Assembly (NCBI RefSeq): GCF_900187395.1
Contig: NZ_FYEZ01000002.1
Location: forward strand, 186,001 to 250,000
Origin: Kytococcus aerolatus
Lineage (GTDB): Bacteria; Actinomycetota; Actinomycetes; Actinomycetales; Dermatophilaceae
DNA length: 64,000 nucleotides
Reading direction: 5' to 3'
Shown here: positions 19,220 to 26,479 of the stretch, in pieces
How positions within the stretch are numbered: the stretch's first letter is position 1
How the letters are laid out: each line of letters opens with the position of its first letter
The notes under the pieces: model-generated
Seen by the model: the letters and a program-made list of their open reading frames with translations, nothing else
What the model was told of the DNA's origin: nothing
Databases searched by the model: none
Position numbers and translations under genes: made by a program

Positions 19220-19734
19220 CGAGCGCTCCCGAGCGCGCCCCGCTGGCCGAGGTGCTCCGCGCGCTCGGGGAGATCCCGGACCCGGAGATCCCCGTCATCA
19301 CGCTGGAGGATCTCGGCGTGCTGCGCTCCGTGACGCCCGACGAGGAGCACGGTCGCATCCACGTGGAGATCACCCCGACCTACTCCGGCTGCCCGGCCAT
19401 GGAGGTCATGGAGGGCCAGGTGGCCCGCGTCATCGCCCTGCGTGGCTGGGAGCCGGTGGTCGAGCGGCGGTTGGACCCGCCGTGGACCACCGACTGGATG
19501 TCCGAGGCCGGCAAGGAGAAGCTGCGGGCCTTCGGCATCGCGCCGCCCGGACCGGCTGCCCCCGGGCAGCACGACGGCACGGTGGGGCTGAGCCTCTCGG
19601 TGCGACAGGTCGACTGCCCCTCGTGCGGCTCGTCCGACACCGAGGAGCTGGCCCGCTTCGGGTCCACGGCCTGCAAGGCCCTGCGCCGGTGCCGCGCCTG
19701 CCTGGAGCCCTTCGACGAGTTCAAGCCTCTCTGA
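19216..19734 (+). CDS. paaD: 1,2-phenylacetyl-CoA epoxidase subunit PaaD
   Basis: Assists assembly of the epoxidase; related to SufT/MIP18 proteins. The 172-residue protein has the MIP18 motif IPDPEIPVITLEDLGVLR near the N-terminus, the TYSGCPAMEVM cysteine loop, and a C-terminal four-cysteine ribbon (CPSCGSSD and CRACLEPFDEFK). GTG 19216 overlaps the paaC stop; GTG 19213 immediately before it is an alternative. Confidence 0.93.
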   Translation: MTSAPERAPLAEVLRALGEIPDPEIPVITLEDLGVLRSVTPDEEHGRIHVEITPTYSGCPAMEVMEGQVARVIALRGWEPVVERRLDPPWTTDWMSEAGKEKLRAFGIAPPGPAAPGQHDGTVGLSLSVRQVDCPSCGSSDTEELARFGSTACKALRRCRACLEPFDEFKPL

Positions 19735-19801
19735 GACCACCTGGGGCGGGCGACCGCCCCGTCACCCCGCCCCTGACCACCTGTTGACACTGGAGCCCGA
19801 G

Positions 19802-20917
19802 ATGAACGCCCTGAGCATCCCGACCCGCCGCCGTGCCTCCTTCCACCCGTTGCGGGTGTCGGAGGTCGAGCAGCTGACCGACACCGCGGTGGCGCTCACC
19901 TTCGACGTGCCGGACGAGCTGGCCGAGGAGTTCGTCTTCGAGCCGGGCCAGCACCTCACCCTGCGCGCCGAGATCGACGGGCAGGACGTGCGACGCTCCT
20001 ACTCGATCTGCCTGCCGCGCTCGCGGGCGCTGCGGGAGAAGAAGGTGCGGGTGGCGGTCTCCCGGGTGCCGCAGGGCGTCATGAGCAACTGGATCGCCGA
20101 CCACGTGCAGGTGGGCGACGAGATGCAGGTGATGACGCCGATGGGTTCCTTCGTGAACCCGGTGGATCCGACGGCCGCGCGGCACCACGTGGCCATCGCG
20201 GCGGGTTCGGGGATCACGCCGGTCATGTCCCTGCTGGGCACCCTGCTGGAGGAGGAGCCGGGGTCGCGGGCGACGCTCGTCTTCGGCAACCGCCGGACGG
20301 ACTCGATCATGTTCCTCGAGGAGCTGGCGGACCTGAAGAACGCCCACCCGGAGCGCTTCCGGATGATCAACGTGCTCTCCCGCGAGCCGGGTGACGTGGA
20401 GCTCTTCCACGGCCGGATCGACGCCGAGCGGCTGGAGCGGATGTTCGACGGCCTCATCGACCCGGACGAGGTGGACCACTGGTACCTGTGCGGTCCCTTC
20501 GGGATGGTGGAGTCGGCCCGGGAGGTGCTGGGGAGCCGCGGCATCGCCGAGGACGTGGTGCACCACGAGGTCTTCCACGTGGACGACAACCCGCCGCCGC
20601 AGTCGGCCGAGCCGATCGACACCGACGCCGAGCCGGAGGCCGTGGTGACCGTCTCGCTGGACGGTCGTCGGACCGAGGTGGGCATGCCGAGCAAGGACGG
20701 GGAGACCATCCTGGCCGCCACGCTCCGCGAGCGTCCGGACGCGCCCTTCTCCTGCACCGGTGGTGTGTGCGGCACCTGTCGCGCCAAGGTGGTGGACGGC
20801 GAGGTGCGGATGGATCGCAACTACGCCCTGGAGCCCGACGAGGTGGAGGCCGGCTTCGTGCTGGCCTGCCAGTCGCACCCGGTCACCGAGCGCGCGGAGA
20901 TCGACTTCGACGTCTGA
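19802..20917 (+). CDS. paaE: 1,2-phenylacetyl-CoA epoxidase reductase PaaE
   Basis: Supplies electrons from NADPH to the epoxidase. The 371-residue protein has an FAD-binding ferredoxin-reductase domain (RRSYSICLP around residues 62-70), an NAD(P) domain (AAGSGITPVMSLL, CGPFGM), and a C-terminal plant-type [2Fe-2S] ferredoxin domain with CTGGVCGTCRAKV and a final LACQS cysteine. ATG 19802 has GGAG six bases upstream; a TTG at 19784 in the same frame would add six residues. The gene lies 67 bases after paaD, and a large hairpin of repeat DNA follows. Confidence 0.94.
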   Translation: MNALSIPTRRRASFHPLRVSEVEQLTDTAVALTFDVPDELAEEFVFEPGQHLTLRAEIDGQDVRRSYSICLPRSRALREKKVRVAVSRVPQGVMSNWIADHVQVGDEMQVMTPMGSFVNPVDPTAARHHVAIAAGSGITPVMSLLGTLLEEEPGSRATLVFGNRRTDSIMFLEELADLKNAHPERFRMINVLSREPGDVELFHGRIDAERLERMFDGLIDPDEVDHWYLCGPFGMVESAREVLGSRGIAEDVVHHEVFHVDDNPPPQSAEPIDTDAEPEAVVTVSLDGRRTEVGMPSKDGETILAATLRERPDAPFSCTGGVCGTCRAKVVDGEVRMDRNYALEPDEVEAGFVLACQSHPVTERAEIDFDV

Positions 20918-20936
20918 CCGGGCGCCGGAGCAGTCC

Positions 20937-21071
20937 CGGGGTCAACCGGTCGACCCCACGCCTGTCGCAGCCCCCACCGGGAGCAACCGGTTGACCCCGC
21001 GACTGTCTCGGGGTCAACCGGTTGCTCCCGGGTGGGGGCCGAGCACTCTGGGGGTCGACCGGTTGCTCCCG
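20937..21071. repeat. Intergenic repeat family 1, four copies (AACCGGTT core)
   Basis: Four copies of a roughly 20-base unit, consensus GGGAGCAACCGGTTGACCCC or its complement, at 20937-20957, 20978-20999 (forward), 21009-21030 and 21050-21071 (reverse). Each has a central (A/G)ACCGGT(T/C). The copies fill the gap between convergent paaE and the NUDIX-DHFR gene. No ORF or known element explains them. Confidence 0.8.
20971..21038. terminator. Long hairpin between paaE and NUDIX-dfr
   Basis: Two repeat copies form an inverted repeat: arms 20971-20999 and 21009-21038 pair over 29 positions with a single bulged G, around a nine-base loop. Between convergent genes it could terminate both strands. 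Each arm is itself partly palindromic. Confidence 0.55.
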
Positions 21072-21101
21072 AGAGAGCACGCGGACGGGAGGCTCCCGGG
21101 C

Positions 21102-22094
21102 TCAGCGACGTCGGTACTCGACGATGTCGTAGCCCTCGGCCGGGGTGCGCTCGGCCTCGGCCCACCCGGCGTCGAGCTCGGGGAAGAAGGTGTCGCAGCC
21201 CGCGGGGGACTGGTGCACCTCGGTGAGCACGAGGCGGGTGGCGTGGGGGAGCGCCTCGGCGAAGACGCCCGCGCCCCCGACGACGAACACCTCGGTGTCC
21301 CCGGCCATGAGCAGCGCCTCGGCCCAGGAGCGGGCCACGAGCACCTCGGGGAAGCGCGGGCCGGCGTCGCGATCGCAGGGGTTGATCTGGCCGCCGGGCA
21401 GCCAGTCCCGGTCGCCGGTCATGACGATGCTCGTGCGCCCCGGCAGCGGGCGACCGATGGACTCGAAGGTGCGCCGCCCCATCACCATCACGCCGCCGTC
21501 GGTGGTGCGCTTGAAGTGCGCGAGGTCGCCGGGCAGGTGCCAGGGCAGGTCGCCGTCGCGGCCGATGGCGCGGTTCTCGGCCACGGCCACCACGAGGGTC
21601 AGGGACTGCTGGAAGCCCCGCGTCATCACCGGCGGGACGGGCTGCCCGGTGCGCTCGGACTCTGCGACGGCCTCCAGCACCTGCCGCTCGTGCGGCACCA
21701 CCCGTTCGGGCAGCGCGTCGAGCGGGAACCAGCGCAGGTCGGCGGCCTTGTCCGCCTCCTGGAGGGTGGGCTCGCCGGACCAGTCCCGGGCGGTAAAGAA
21801 GGTGCAGTAGCGCTCCTCGAGCGGCCCGCTGACGGCGATGCGGCGGTGCAGGGTGGTGCGGGGCTCGAGGGCCTCGGCCGGCAGGTCGAGCCCGAGCTCC
21901 TCGCGGGCCTCGCGCTGCATGGCCTGCAGGACGGACTCGCCGGCCTCCACGTGACCCGCGGCCCCGGCGGACCACCAGCCGTCCATGTAGCCCGTGCCGC
22001 GGCGCAGCTGGAGCAGGACCTCGAGCCCGCGTGCGCCCTCGCGCAGCAGGAACAGGTAGGCGGACGGGACGACCTGGAAGCGCGGGGAGGGCAT
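21102..22094 (-). CDS. NUDIX hydrolase - dihydrofolate reductase fusion
   Basis: Single 330-residue protein. Residues about 5-150 are a NUDIX domain with an intact Nudix box (G47, E53, R61-E62, E65-E66, G68). Residues about 164-330 are dihydrofolate reductase, with LPWHLPGDLAHFK (catalytic Asp190) and VMGRRTFESIGRPLPGR. DHFR regenerates tetrahydrofolate after thymidylate synthase, whose gene lies upstream on the same strand. The NUDIX half could act on dihydroneopterin triphosphate or on damaged or non-canonical dNTPs; the sequence does not decide. No in-frame start near the junction has good support, so one polypeptide is favoured. Confidence 0.88.
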   Translation of the reverse strand: MPSPRFQVVPSAYLFLLREGARGLEVLLQLRRGTGYMDGWWSAGAAGHVEAGESVLQAMQREAREELGLDLPAEALEPRTTLHRRIAVSGPLEERYCTFFTARDWSGEPTLQEADKAADLRWFPLDALPERVVPHERQVLEAVAESERTGQPVPPVMTRGFQQSLTLVVAVAENRAIGRDGDLPWHLPGDLAHFKRTTDGGVMVMGRRTFESIGRPLPGRTSIVMTGDRDWLPGGQINPCDRDAGPRFPEVLVARSWAEALLMAGDTEVFVVGGAGVFAEALPHATRLVLTEVHQSPAGCDTFFPELDAGWAEAERTPAEGYDIVEYRRR

Positions 22095-22107
22095 GGGCGG
22101 CAGTCTC
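22092..22107 (-). promoter_or_regulatory. Extended -10, leaderless promoter of NUDIX-dfr
   Basis: Minus-strand TGG-GAGACT (complement of 22102-22107), seven bases, then ATG at 22094. It makes the fusion gene independent of thyA despite the shared strand. Confidence 0.5.
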
Positions 22108-22142
22108 CCAGAGTGGCGGGGTGTGCGGATCCCGACGCCCGA

Positions 22143-22290
22143 GAGGTGCACCGGTGCCGCTCTCGGGCGTCCGGCTCTCGTGAGATGCGCACCGATACGA
22201 CGCTCGACGGTCGAGGTGCGTACCGGTGCGCCGGTGGGCTTGGGGTGACGGGTGAGATGCGGACCGGTGCGCATCTCGGGTGGCACCGGT
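22143..22290. repeat. Intergenic repeat family 2 cluster A (GAGATGCGGACCGGTGC)
   Basis: Between thyA and the NUDIX-dfr gene. Copies of the unit RGATGCGNACCGGTGC start near 22143, 22183, 22213 and 22254, with a shorter ACCGGT remnant at 22286. The copy at 22254-22277 is a near-perfect 24-base palindrome (two mismatched positions). A 78-base part (22204-22281) is collinear with 47089-47164. No gene seen in this gap. Confidence 0.8.
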
Positions 22291-22306
22291 CTCGGCCGCG
22301 CCGCCC

Positions 22307-23101
22307 TCAGACCGCAATGGGGGCCTTGATCGCCGGGTGGGGGTCGTACCCGTGGAAGACCACGTCGTCCAGGTCGAAGGCGTCGATCTCCCGGACCTCC
22401 GGGTTGAGCTCCAGCGTCGGCAGCGGACGGGGCTCCCGGGCGAGCTGCTCGCGGGCCTGCTCGAGGTGGTTGGAGTACAGGTGCAGGTCCCCGAAGGTGT
22501 GGACGAAGTCGCCCACCTCCAGCCCCGTCACGTGGGCCACCATGTGGGTCAGCAGCGCGTAGGACGCGATGTTGAACGGCACGCCCAGGAACAGGTCGGC
22601 GCTGCGCTGGTACAGCTGGCAGCTCAGGCGGCCCTCGGCCACGTGGAACTGGAAGAGGGTGTGGCAGGGAGGCAGGGCCATCTCGTCGACCTCCGCGGGG
22701 TTCCACGCCGAGACGATGTGGCGCCGGCTCGCCGGGTTGTTGCGGATGGACCTGATGACCTTCGCGATCTGGTCGATGGTCCCACCGTCGGGGTCGGGCC
22801 AGGAGCGCCACTGGGCGCCGTAGACCGGCCCGAGGTCACCCTCCTCGTCGGCCCACTCGTCCCAGATGTGGATGTCCCGCTCCTGCAGCCAGCGCACGTT
22901 CGTGTCCCCGCGCAGGAACCACAGCAGCTCCCCGACCAGTCCCTTGCGGTAGACCCGCTTGGTGGTCACCAGCGGGAAGCCCTCGCGCAGGTCGTAGCGG
23001 GTCTGGCGCCCGAAGACCGCCAGCGTGCCGGTGCCGGTGCGATCCTCGGTGGGCAGGCCGTGGTCGAGGACGTCCTGCAGGAGAGCCTGGTAGTGGCGCA
23101 T
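22307..23101 (-). CDS. thyA: Thymidylate synthase ThyA
   Basis: Methylates dUMP to dTMP using methylenetetrahydrofolate, giving dihydrofolate. The 264-residue protein has exactly the E. coli length, with catalytic Cys146 in [10 protein letters not shown], the [13 protein letters not shown] substrate block and the closing [10 protein letters not shown]. The ATG at 23101 follows TGG-GAGACT with seven-base spacing. It stands upstream of the NUDIX-DHFR gene on the same strand but is separated by 212 bases of repeat DNA. Confidence 0.97.
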   Translation of the reverse strand: MRHYQALLQDVLDHGLPTEDRTGTGTLAVFGRQTRYDLREGFPLVTTKRVYRKGLVGELLWFLRGDTNVRWLQERDIHIWDEWADEEGDLGPVYGAQWRSWPDPDGGTIDQIAKVIRSIRNNPASRRHIVSAWNPAEVDEMALPPCHTLFQFHVAEGRLSCQLYQRSADLFLGVPFNIASYALLTHMVAHVTGLEVGDFVHTFGDLHLYSNHLEQAREQLAREPRPLPTLELNPEVREIDAFDLDDVVFHGYDPHPAIKAPIAV

Positions 23102-23114
23102 GGGAGCCAGTCTC
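23099..23114 (-). promoter_or_regulatory. Extended -10, leaderless promoter of thyA
   Basis: Minus-strand TGG-GAGACT (complement of 23109-23114), seven bases, ATG. It is back to back with the leaderless promoter of the divergent gene at 23208. Confidence 0.5.
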
Positions 23115-23195
23115 CCAAGCGGCTCCGGCGCCGTCCAGAGCGGGTCGCCCGCCGTTGCTTCCCGACCGTCCTGGCGGAGACCACGGCGCGCTCCG

Positions 23196-23210
23196 TAGGC
23201 TCGGGCCATG
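23196..23210 (+). promoter_or_regulatory. Leaderless-type promoter
   Basis: TAGGCT at 23196-23201, six bases, then ATG 23208. No Shine-Dalgarno sequence. Confidence 0.6.
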
Positions 23211-23930
23211 AGAGACACCGCTGCGCTGCAGGACTTCCTGGCCACCTGTTCCATCGCTCCGCAGGTGCTCGAGCTGCGCCCCGACTACCGGGTCCTGCTC
23301 CTCGCGGTCGACGGCATCGAGCCCGGCCCGACCGACGCCGCCACGGAGGCCTTCCTGGCCCGCGCGGACGCCCACGCCGCCGAGCTGCTGACCGAGACCC
23401 CGGTGGAGGAGCTGCCCCACGTCGCCGCCTGGCGCGAGGCCTACCGGGCCTTCGGGGCCAAGCCGCAGCGCACCCGGAACAGCCTCGAGGCCCTGCTCCG
23501 CCGGGCCGCCGCCGACGGCCTGCCCCGTGTCAACCGCCTCACGGACCTGTACAACGCGATCTCCGTGCTCCACGGGATCCCGCTGGGCGGGGAGGGCCTC
23601 GACCGCTACGAGGGGCCGGCCCAGCTGGTGCGCGCCAGCGGTGAGGAGGAGTTCACGGTCATGTCGTCCGGGGAGGAGAAGGTCGAGAACCCCCGCCCGG
23701 GCGAGGTGGTGTGGCGCGACGACGCCGGGGTCACCTGCCGGCGGTGGAACTGGCGCCAGGGGCCGCGCACCGCCCTGCGGGAGGAGACCACCTCGGCGCT
23801 GTTCATCCTCGACGCGCTGGGCCCGGTGGACGACGCCGCGCTCACCGCCGCGGGGGAGGAGCTGCGCGACCTGCTGACCGGCTGCGGGGCCGACGTCCGG
23901 ACGGCCACCCGCGTCGTCCCCGCCGCGTGA
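23208..23930 (+). CDS. B3/B4 tRNA-binding domain protein
   Basis: Free-standing relative of the B3/B4 (editing) domain of phenylalanyl-tRNA synthetase beta subunit. The 240-residue protein contains the typical block [20 protein letters not shown] followed by [20 protein letters not shown]. Such proteins are thought to hydrolyse mis-charged tRNAs or bind tRNA; the precise substrate is unknown. Leaderless start; its stop overlaps the next ATG (TGATG), so the two genes are co-translated. Confidence 0.85.
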   Translation: MRDTAALQDFLATCSIAPQVLELRPDYRVLLLAVDGIEPGPTDAATEAFLARADAHAAELLTETPVEELPHVAAWREAYRAFGAKPQRTRNSLEALLRRAAADGLPRVNRLTDLYNAISVLHGIPLGGEGLDRYEGPAQLVRASGEEEFTVMSSGEEKVENPRPGEVVWRDDAGVTCRRWNWRQGPRTALREETTSALFILDALGPVDDAALTAAGEELRDLLTGCGADVRTATRVVPAA

Positions 23931-24577
23931 TGTACCTGGCCCGGGAGTACGACCCGCGCGACGAGGCCGAGTGGCGGGAGTGGCTTGCCGGCCCCGAGCT
24001 CTTCGGCCAGCTCGTGGTGAACAACAGCGACCCCGCCGGTCCGCCGTGGGTCACCCCGCTCCACGCCACCCTGCGGCAGGACGAGCTGGTCCTGCACCTG
24101 GCCGTCGTCAACCCCTGCCTGGCGGACCTGGAGGTGGCGAGCCGGGTGCGCTTCGTGGTGACCGGGGACTCCGCCTACGTGCACAACCAGTGGCGTGCCA
24201 GGCCGGGCGTGCCGCCGGAGCACGGCGTGCCCACCAGCTACTACACCTCGGTGCAGGTCGTCGGCACGCCACAGGTGGTGGACGACCCGGCCGAGATCGC
24301 CGAGATCCTCGAGCTGCAGTTCGAGGACCTGCAGCCCGACGGCGGCTGGGCCGAGCTGTCCGCAACCGACGGCCCGTACGCGGCGATGCTCCCGGCGATC
24401 CGGGGGCTGCGGATCCCGCTGGAGCGGGTCGAGGCCACCTTCAAGTACGACGACGAGAAGCCCGCCGCGCACCGGGAGCGGGTCGTCGAGGAGCTGCGCC
24501 GGCGGGGTCGACCGGGCGATGCGGAGGCCGCCGACGCCGCCCGCCGACGACTCGACGGGTCGGCCGAGTACCGTTGA
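23930..24577 (+). CDS. PaiB-like FMN-binding protein
   Basis: The 215-residue protein resembles the PaiB/FMN-binding split-barrel family, once named negative transcriptional regulators: [15 protein letters not shown] at the start, LHATLRQDELVLHLAVVNP, and the VPTSYYTSVQVVG block near residue 100. It may bind FMN or heme. Start ATG 23930 overlaps the stop of the B3/B4 gene by one base. Its final codons contain the TACCGT hexamer that could drive a small ORF downstream. Confidence 0.75.
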   Translation: MYLAREYDPRDEAEWREWLAGPELFGQLVVNNSDPAGPPWVTPLHATLRQDELVLHLAVVNPCLADLEVASRVRFVVTGDSAYVHNQWRARPGVPPEHGVPTSYYTSVQVVGTPQVVDDPAEIAEILELQFEDLQPDGGWAELSATDGPYAAMLPAIRGLRIPLERVEATFKYDDEKPAAHRERVVEELRRRGRPGDAEAADAARRRLDGSAEYR

Positions 24578-24584
24578 CCCTGTG
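24569..24584 (+). promoter_or_regulatory. Candidate leaderless promoter inside the end of the PaiB-like gene
   Basis: TACCGT (24569-24574), seven bases, then GTG 24582. The geometry matches the other leaderless starts here, but the hexamer lies within coding sequence, so chance is possible. Confidence 0.35.
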
Positions 24585-24719
24585 CGTCCGACCCCGTGGC
24601 CGAACCCGGTGCAGCAGCTGCCGCCCCGCCACCAGACCTCCGCGTCGGCGCACTCCCATGACTTCACCGCCCACATCACGGCACCGATGACCTGTGACGG
24701 GCACCCCACCATCCCCTGA
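24582..24719 (+). CDS. Possible 45-residue upstream ORF before rnj
   Basis: Small ORF, GTG to TGA, ending 13 bases before the RNase J start. The peptide is rich in Pro and His (PWPNPVQQLPPRHQTSASAH) and matches no family I know. Support comes only from the leaderless-type spacing and from filling the gap exactly. It could be a regulatory leader peptide or a non-coding leader that happens to be open. Confidence 0.3.
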   Translation: MRPTPWPNPVQQLPPRHQTSASAHSHDFTAHITAPMTCDGHPTIP

Positions 24720-24732
24720 CGTGAGGAATCAC

Positions 24733-26415
24733 ATGACCCCCCGCACCATGCTCCCCGAGCCTCCCGCGCTGCCGAAGAACGGCGTCCGCATCGTCGCCCT
24801 CGGCGGCCTGGGCGAGGTCGGCCGCAACATGACCGTCGTCGAGTACGGCGGCAAGCTGCTCATCGTCGACTGCGGCGTGCTCTTCCCCGACGAGACCCAG
24901 CCGGGCGTCGACCTCATCCTCCCGGACTTCGAGTACCTCGACGGCCGCTGGGACGACATCAACGCCCTGGTGCTCACCCACGGCCACGAGGACCACATCG
25001 GCGCCGTGCCCTACCTGCTCAAGAGCCGCCCGGACATCCCCGTGGTCGGCTCCAAGCTGACCCTCGCCCTGGTCGAGGCCAAGTGCAAGGAGCACCGGAT
25101 CACCCCGCGCCTCATCACCGTGCGCGAGGACGACATCGAGAACTTCGGCAAGTTCGAGTGCGAGTTTGTGGCCGTGAACCACTCGATCCCGGACGCCCTG
25201 GCCGTGTTTGTGCACACCCCCGGCGGCACGATGCTGTTCACCGGTGACTTCAAGATGGACCAGCTGCCGCTGGACGGCCGCATCACCGACCTGCGCGCCT
25301 TCGCCCGCCTCGGCGAGGAGGGCGTGGACCTCTTCCTCACCGACTCCACGAACGCCGACGTCCCGGGCTTCACGACGCCGGAGCGCAACATCGCACCGGC
25401 CATCGAGCGGGTCTTCGCCAAGGCCGAGCGCCGCATCATCGCGGCCTGCTTCTCCAGCCACGTCCACCGGGTGCAGCAGATCCTCGACGCCGCCGCGGCG
25501 ACCAATCGCAAGGTGGCCTTCGTGGGCCGCTCGATGATCCGCAACATGGGGCTGGCCGCCGAGATGGGCTACCTGAACGTCCCGGACCGGGTGCTGGTGG
25601 ACGTCAAGAAGCTGGCCAAGCTCCCGCCGAACCAGATCGTGCTCATCTGCACCGGCTCGCAGGGTGAGCCGATGGCCGCGCTGAGCCGCATGGCCAACCA
25701 GAACCACCAGATCGAGGTGGGGGAGGGTGACACCGTCCTGCTGGCCTCCTCGCTCATCCCGGGCAACGAGAAGTCCGTCTACAAGGTGATGAACGGGCTC
25801 ATGAAGCTCGGCGCCAACGTGGTCCACAAGGGCAACGCGATGGTCCACGTCTCGGGCCACGCCAGCGCCGGCGAGCTCCTCTACGCGTACAACATCGTCA
25901 AGCCGAAGAACGTCATGCCGGTGCACGGCGAGTGGCGCCACATGCTGGCCAACGCCGAGCTGGCCCGACAGACCGGCGTGCCGGCCGAGAACGTGGTCGT
26001 CGCCGAGGACGGCGTGATCGTCGACCTCGTGGACGGCCAGGCCAAGATCGTCGGTCAGGTGCCGGCAGCGCACATCTACGTCGACGGCGGCAACGTGGGC
26101 ACCTCCGACGAGGAGCTGCTCAAGGACCGCCGCATCCTCCGCGACGAGGGCTTCATCTCGATCGTGGCCGTCCGCGACGCCGAGACCGGGGACATCATCT
26201 CCGGCCCGGACATCCACGCCCGGGGCGTCTCCGAGGGTGAGAAGATCCTGCAGCGCGCCGTCCCGCGGATCGAGAAGGCCCTGGCCGAGGCCCGCAACGA
26301 GGGCATCACCGACGTGCACCAGCTGCAGCAGGCCATGCGGCGGTCGATGGGTGGCTACATCGGCGGCAAGCTCAAGCGCCGTCCGATGATCATCCCGGTG
26401 GTCATCAACGCCTGA
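24733..26415 (+). CDS. rnj: Ribonuclease J
   Basis: Endo- and 5'-3' exoribonuclease of the metallo-beta-lactamase/beta-CASP family, important in mRNA decay and rRNA maturation. The 560-residue protein has HGHEDHIGA at residues 83-91 (zinc ligands), the beta-CASP block TGSQGEPMAALSRMA, VSGHASAGE, and PVHGEWRHM. ATG 24733 is preceded by GAGGA six bases upstream; the longer frame upstream is not needed. dapA, a frequent neighbour in Actinobacteria, is absent. A 23-base-pair terminator follows. Confidence 0.95.
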   Translation: MTPRTMLPEPPALPKNGVRIVALGGLGEVGRNMTVVEYGGKLLIVDCGVLFPDETQPGVDLILPDFEYLDGRWDDINALVLTHGHEDHIGAVPYLLKSRPDIPVVGSKLTLALVEAKCKEHRITPRLITVREDDIENFGKFECEFVAVNHSIPDALAVFVHTPGGTMLFTGDFKMDQLPLDGRITDLRAFARLGEEGVDLFLTDSTNADVPGFTTPERNIAPAIERVFAKAERRIIAACFSSHVHRVQQILDAAAATNRKVAFVGRSMIRNMGLAAEMGYLNVPDRVLVDVKKLAKLPPNQIVLICTGSQGEPMAALSRMANQNHQIEVGEGDTVLLASSLIPGNEKSVYKVMNGLMKLGANVVHKGNAMVHVSGHASAGELLYAYNIVKPKNVMPVHGEWRHMLANAELARQTGVPAENVVVAEDGVIVDLVDGQAKIVGQVPAAHIYVDGGNVGTSDEELLKDRRILRDEGFISIVAVRDAETGDIISGPDIHARGVSEGEKILQRAVPRIEKALAEARNEGITDVHQLQQAMRRSMGGYIGGKLKRRPMIIPVVINA

Positions 26416-26422
26416 CCGGGCC

Positions 26423-26473
26423 GACGACGAAGGGGGCTCCCGACCTGAGTGGTCGGGAGCCCCCTTCGTCGTC
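26423..26473. terminator. Bidirectional terminator between rnj and the AI-2E permease
   Basis: Perfect 23-base arms (26423-26445 and 26451-26473) around a five-base loop, lying between convergent genes. One of the longest perfect hairpins in the window. Confidence 0.85.
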
Positions 26474-26479
26474 CCGCGC

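Noticed and set aside
19784-19789. TTGACA as a -35 element before paaE
   Set aside because: No -10-like hexamer 16-18 bases downstream, and the position would put the start inside paaE. It is probably chance.
23039-24577. Single translation units extending genes far upstream (for example 6.0 kb into mreB, 23.7 kb into the PaiB-like gene)
   Set aside because: Rare stop codons in high-GC DNA leave frames open upstream; promoter position, overlaps and homologous N-termini show the later starts.
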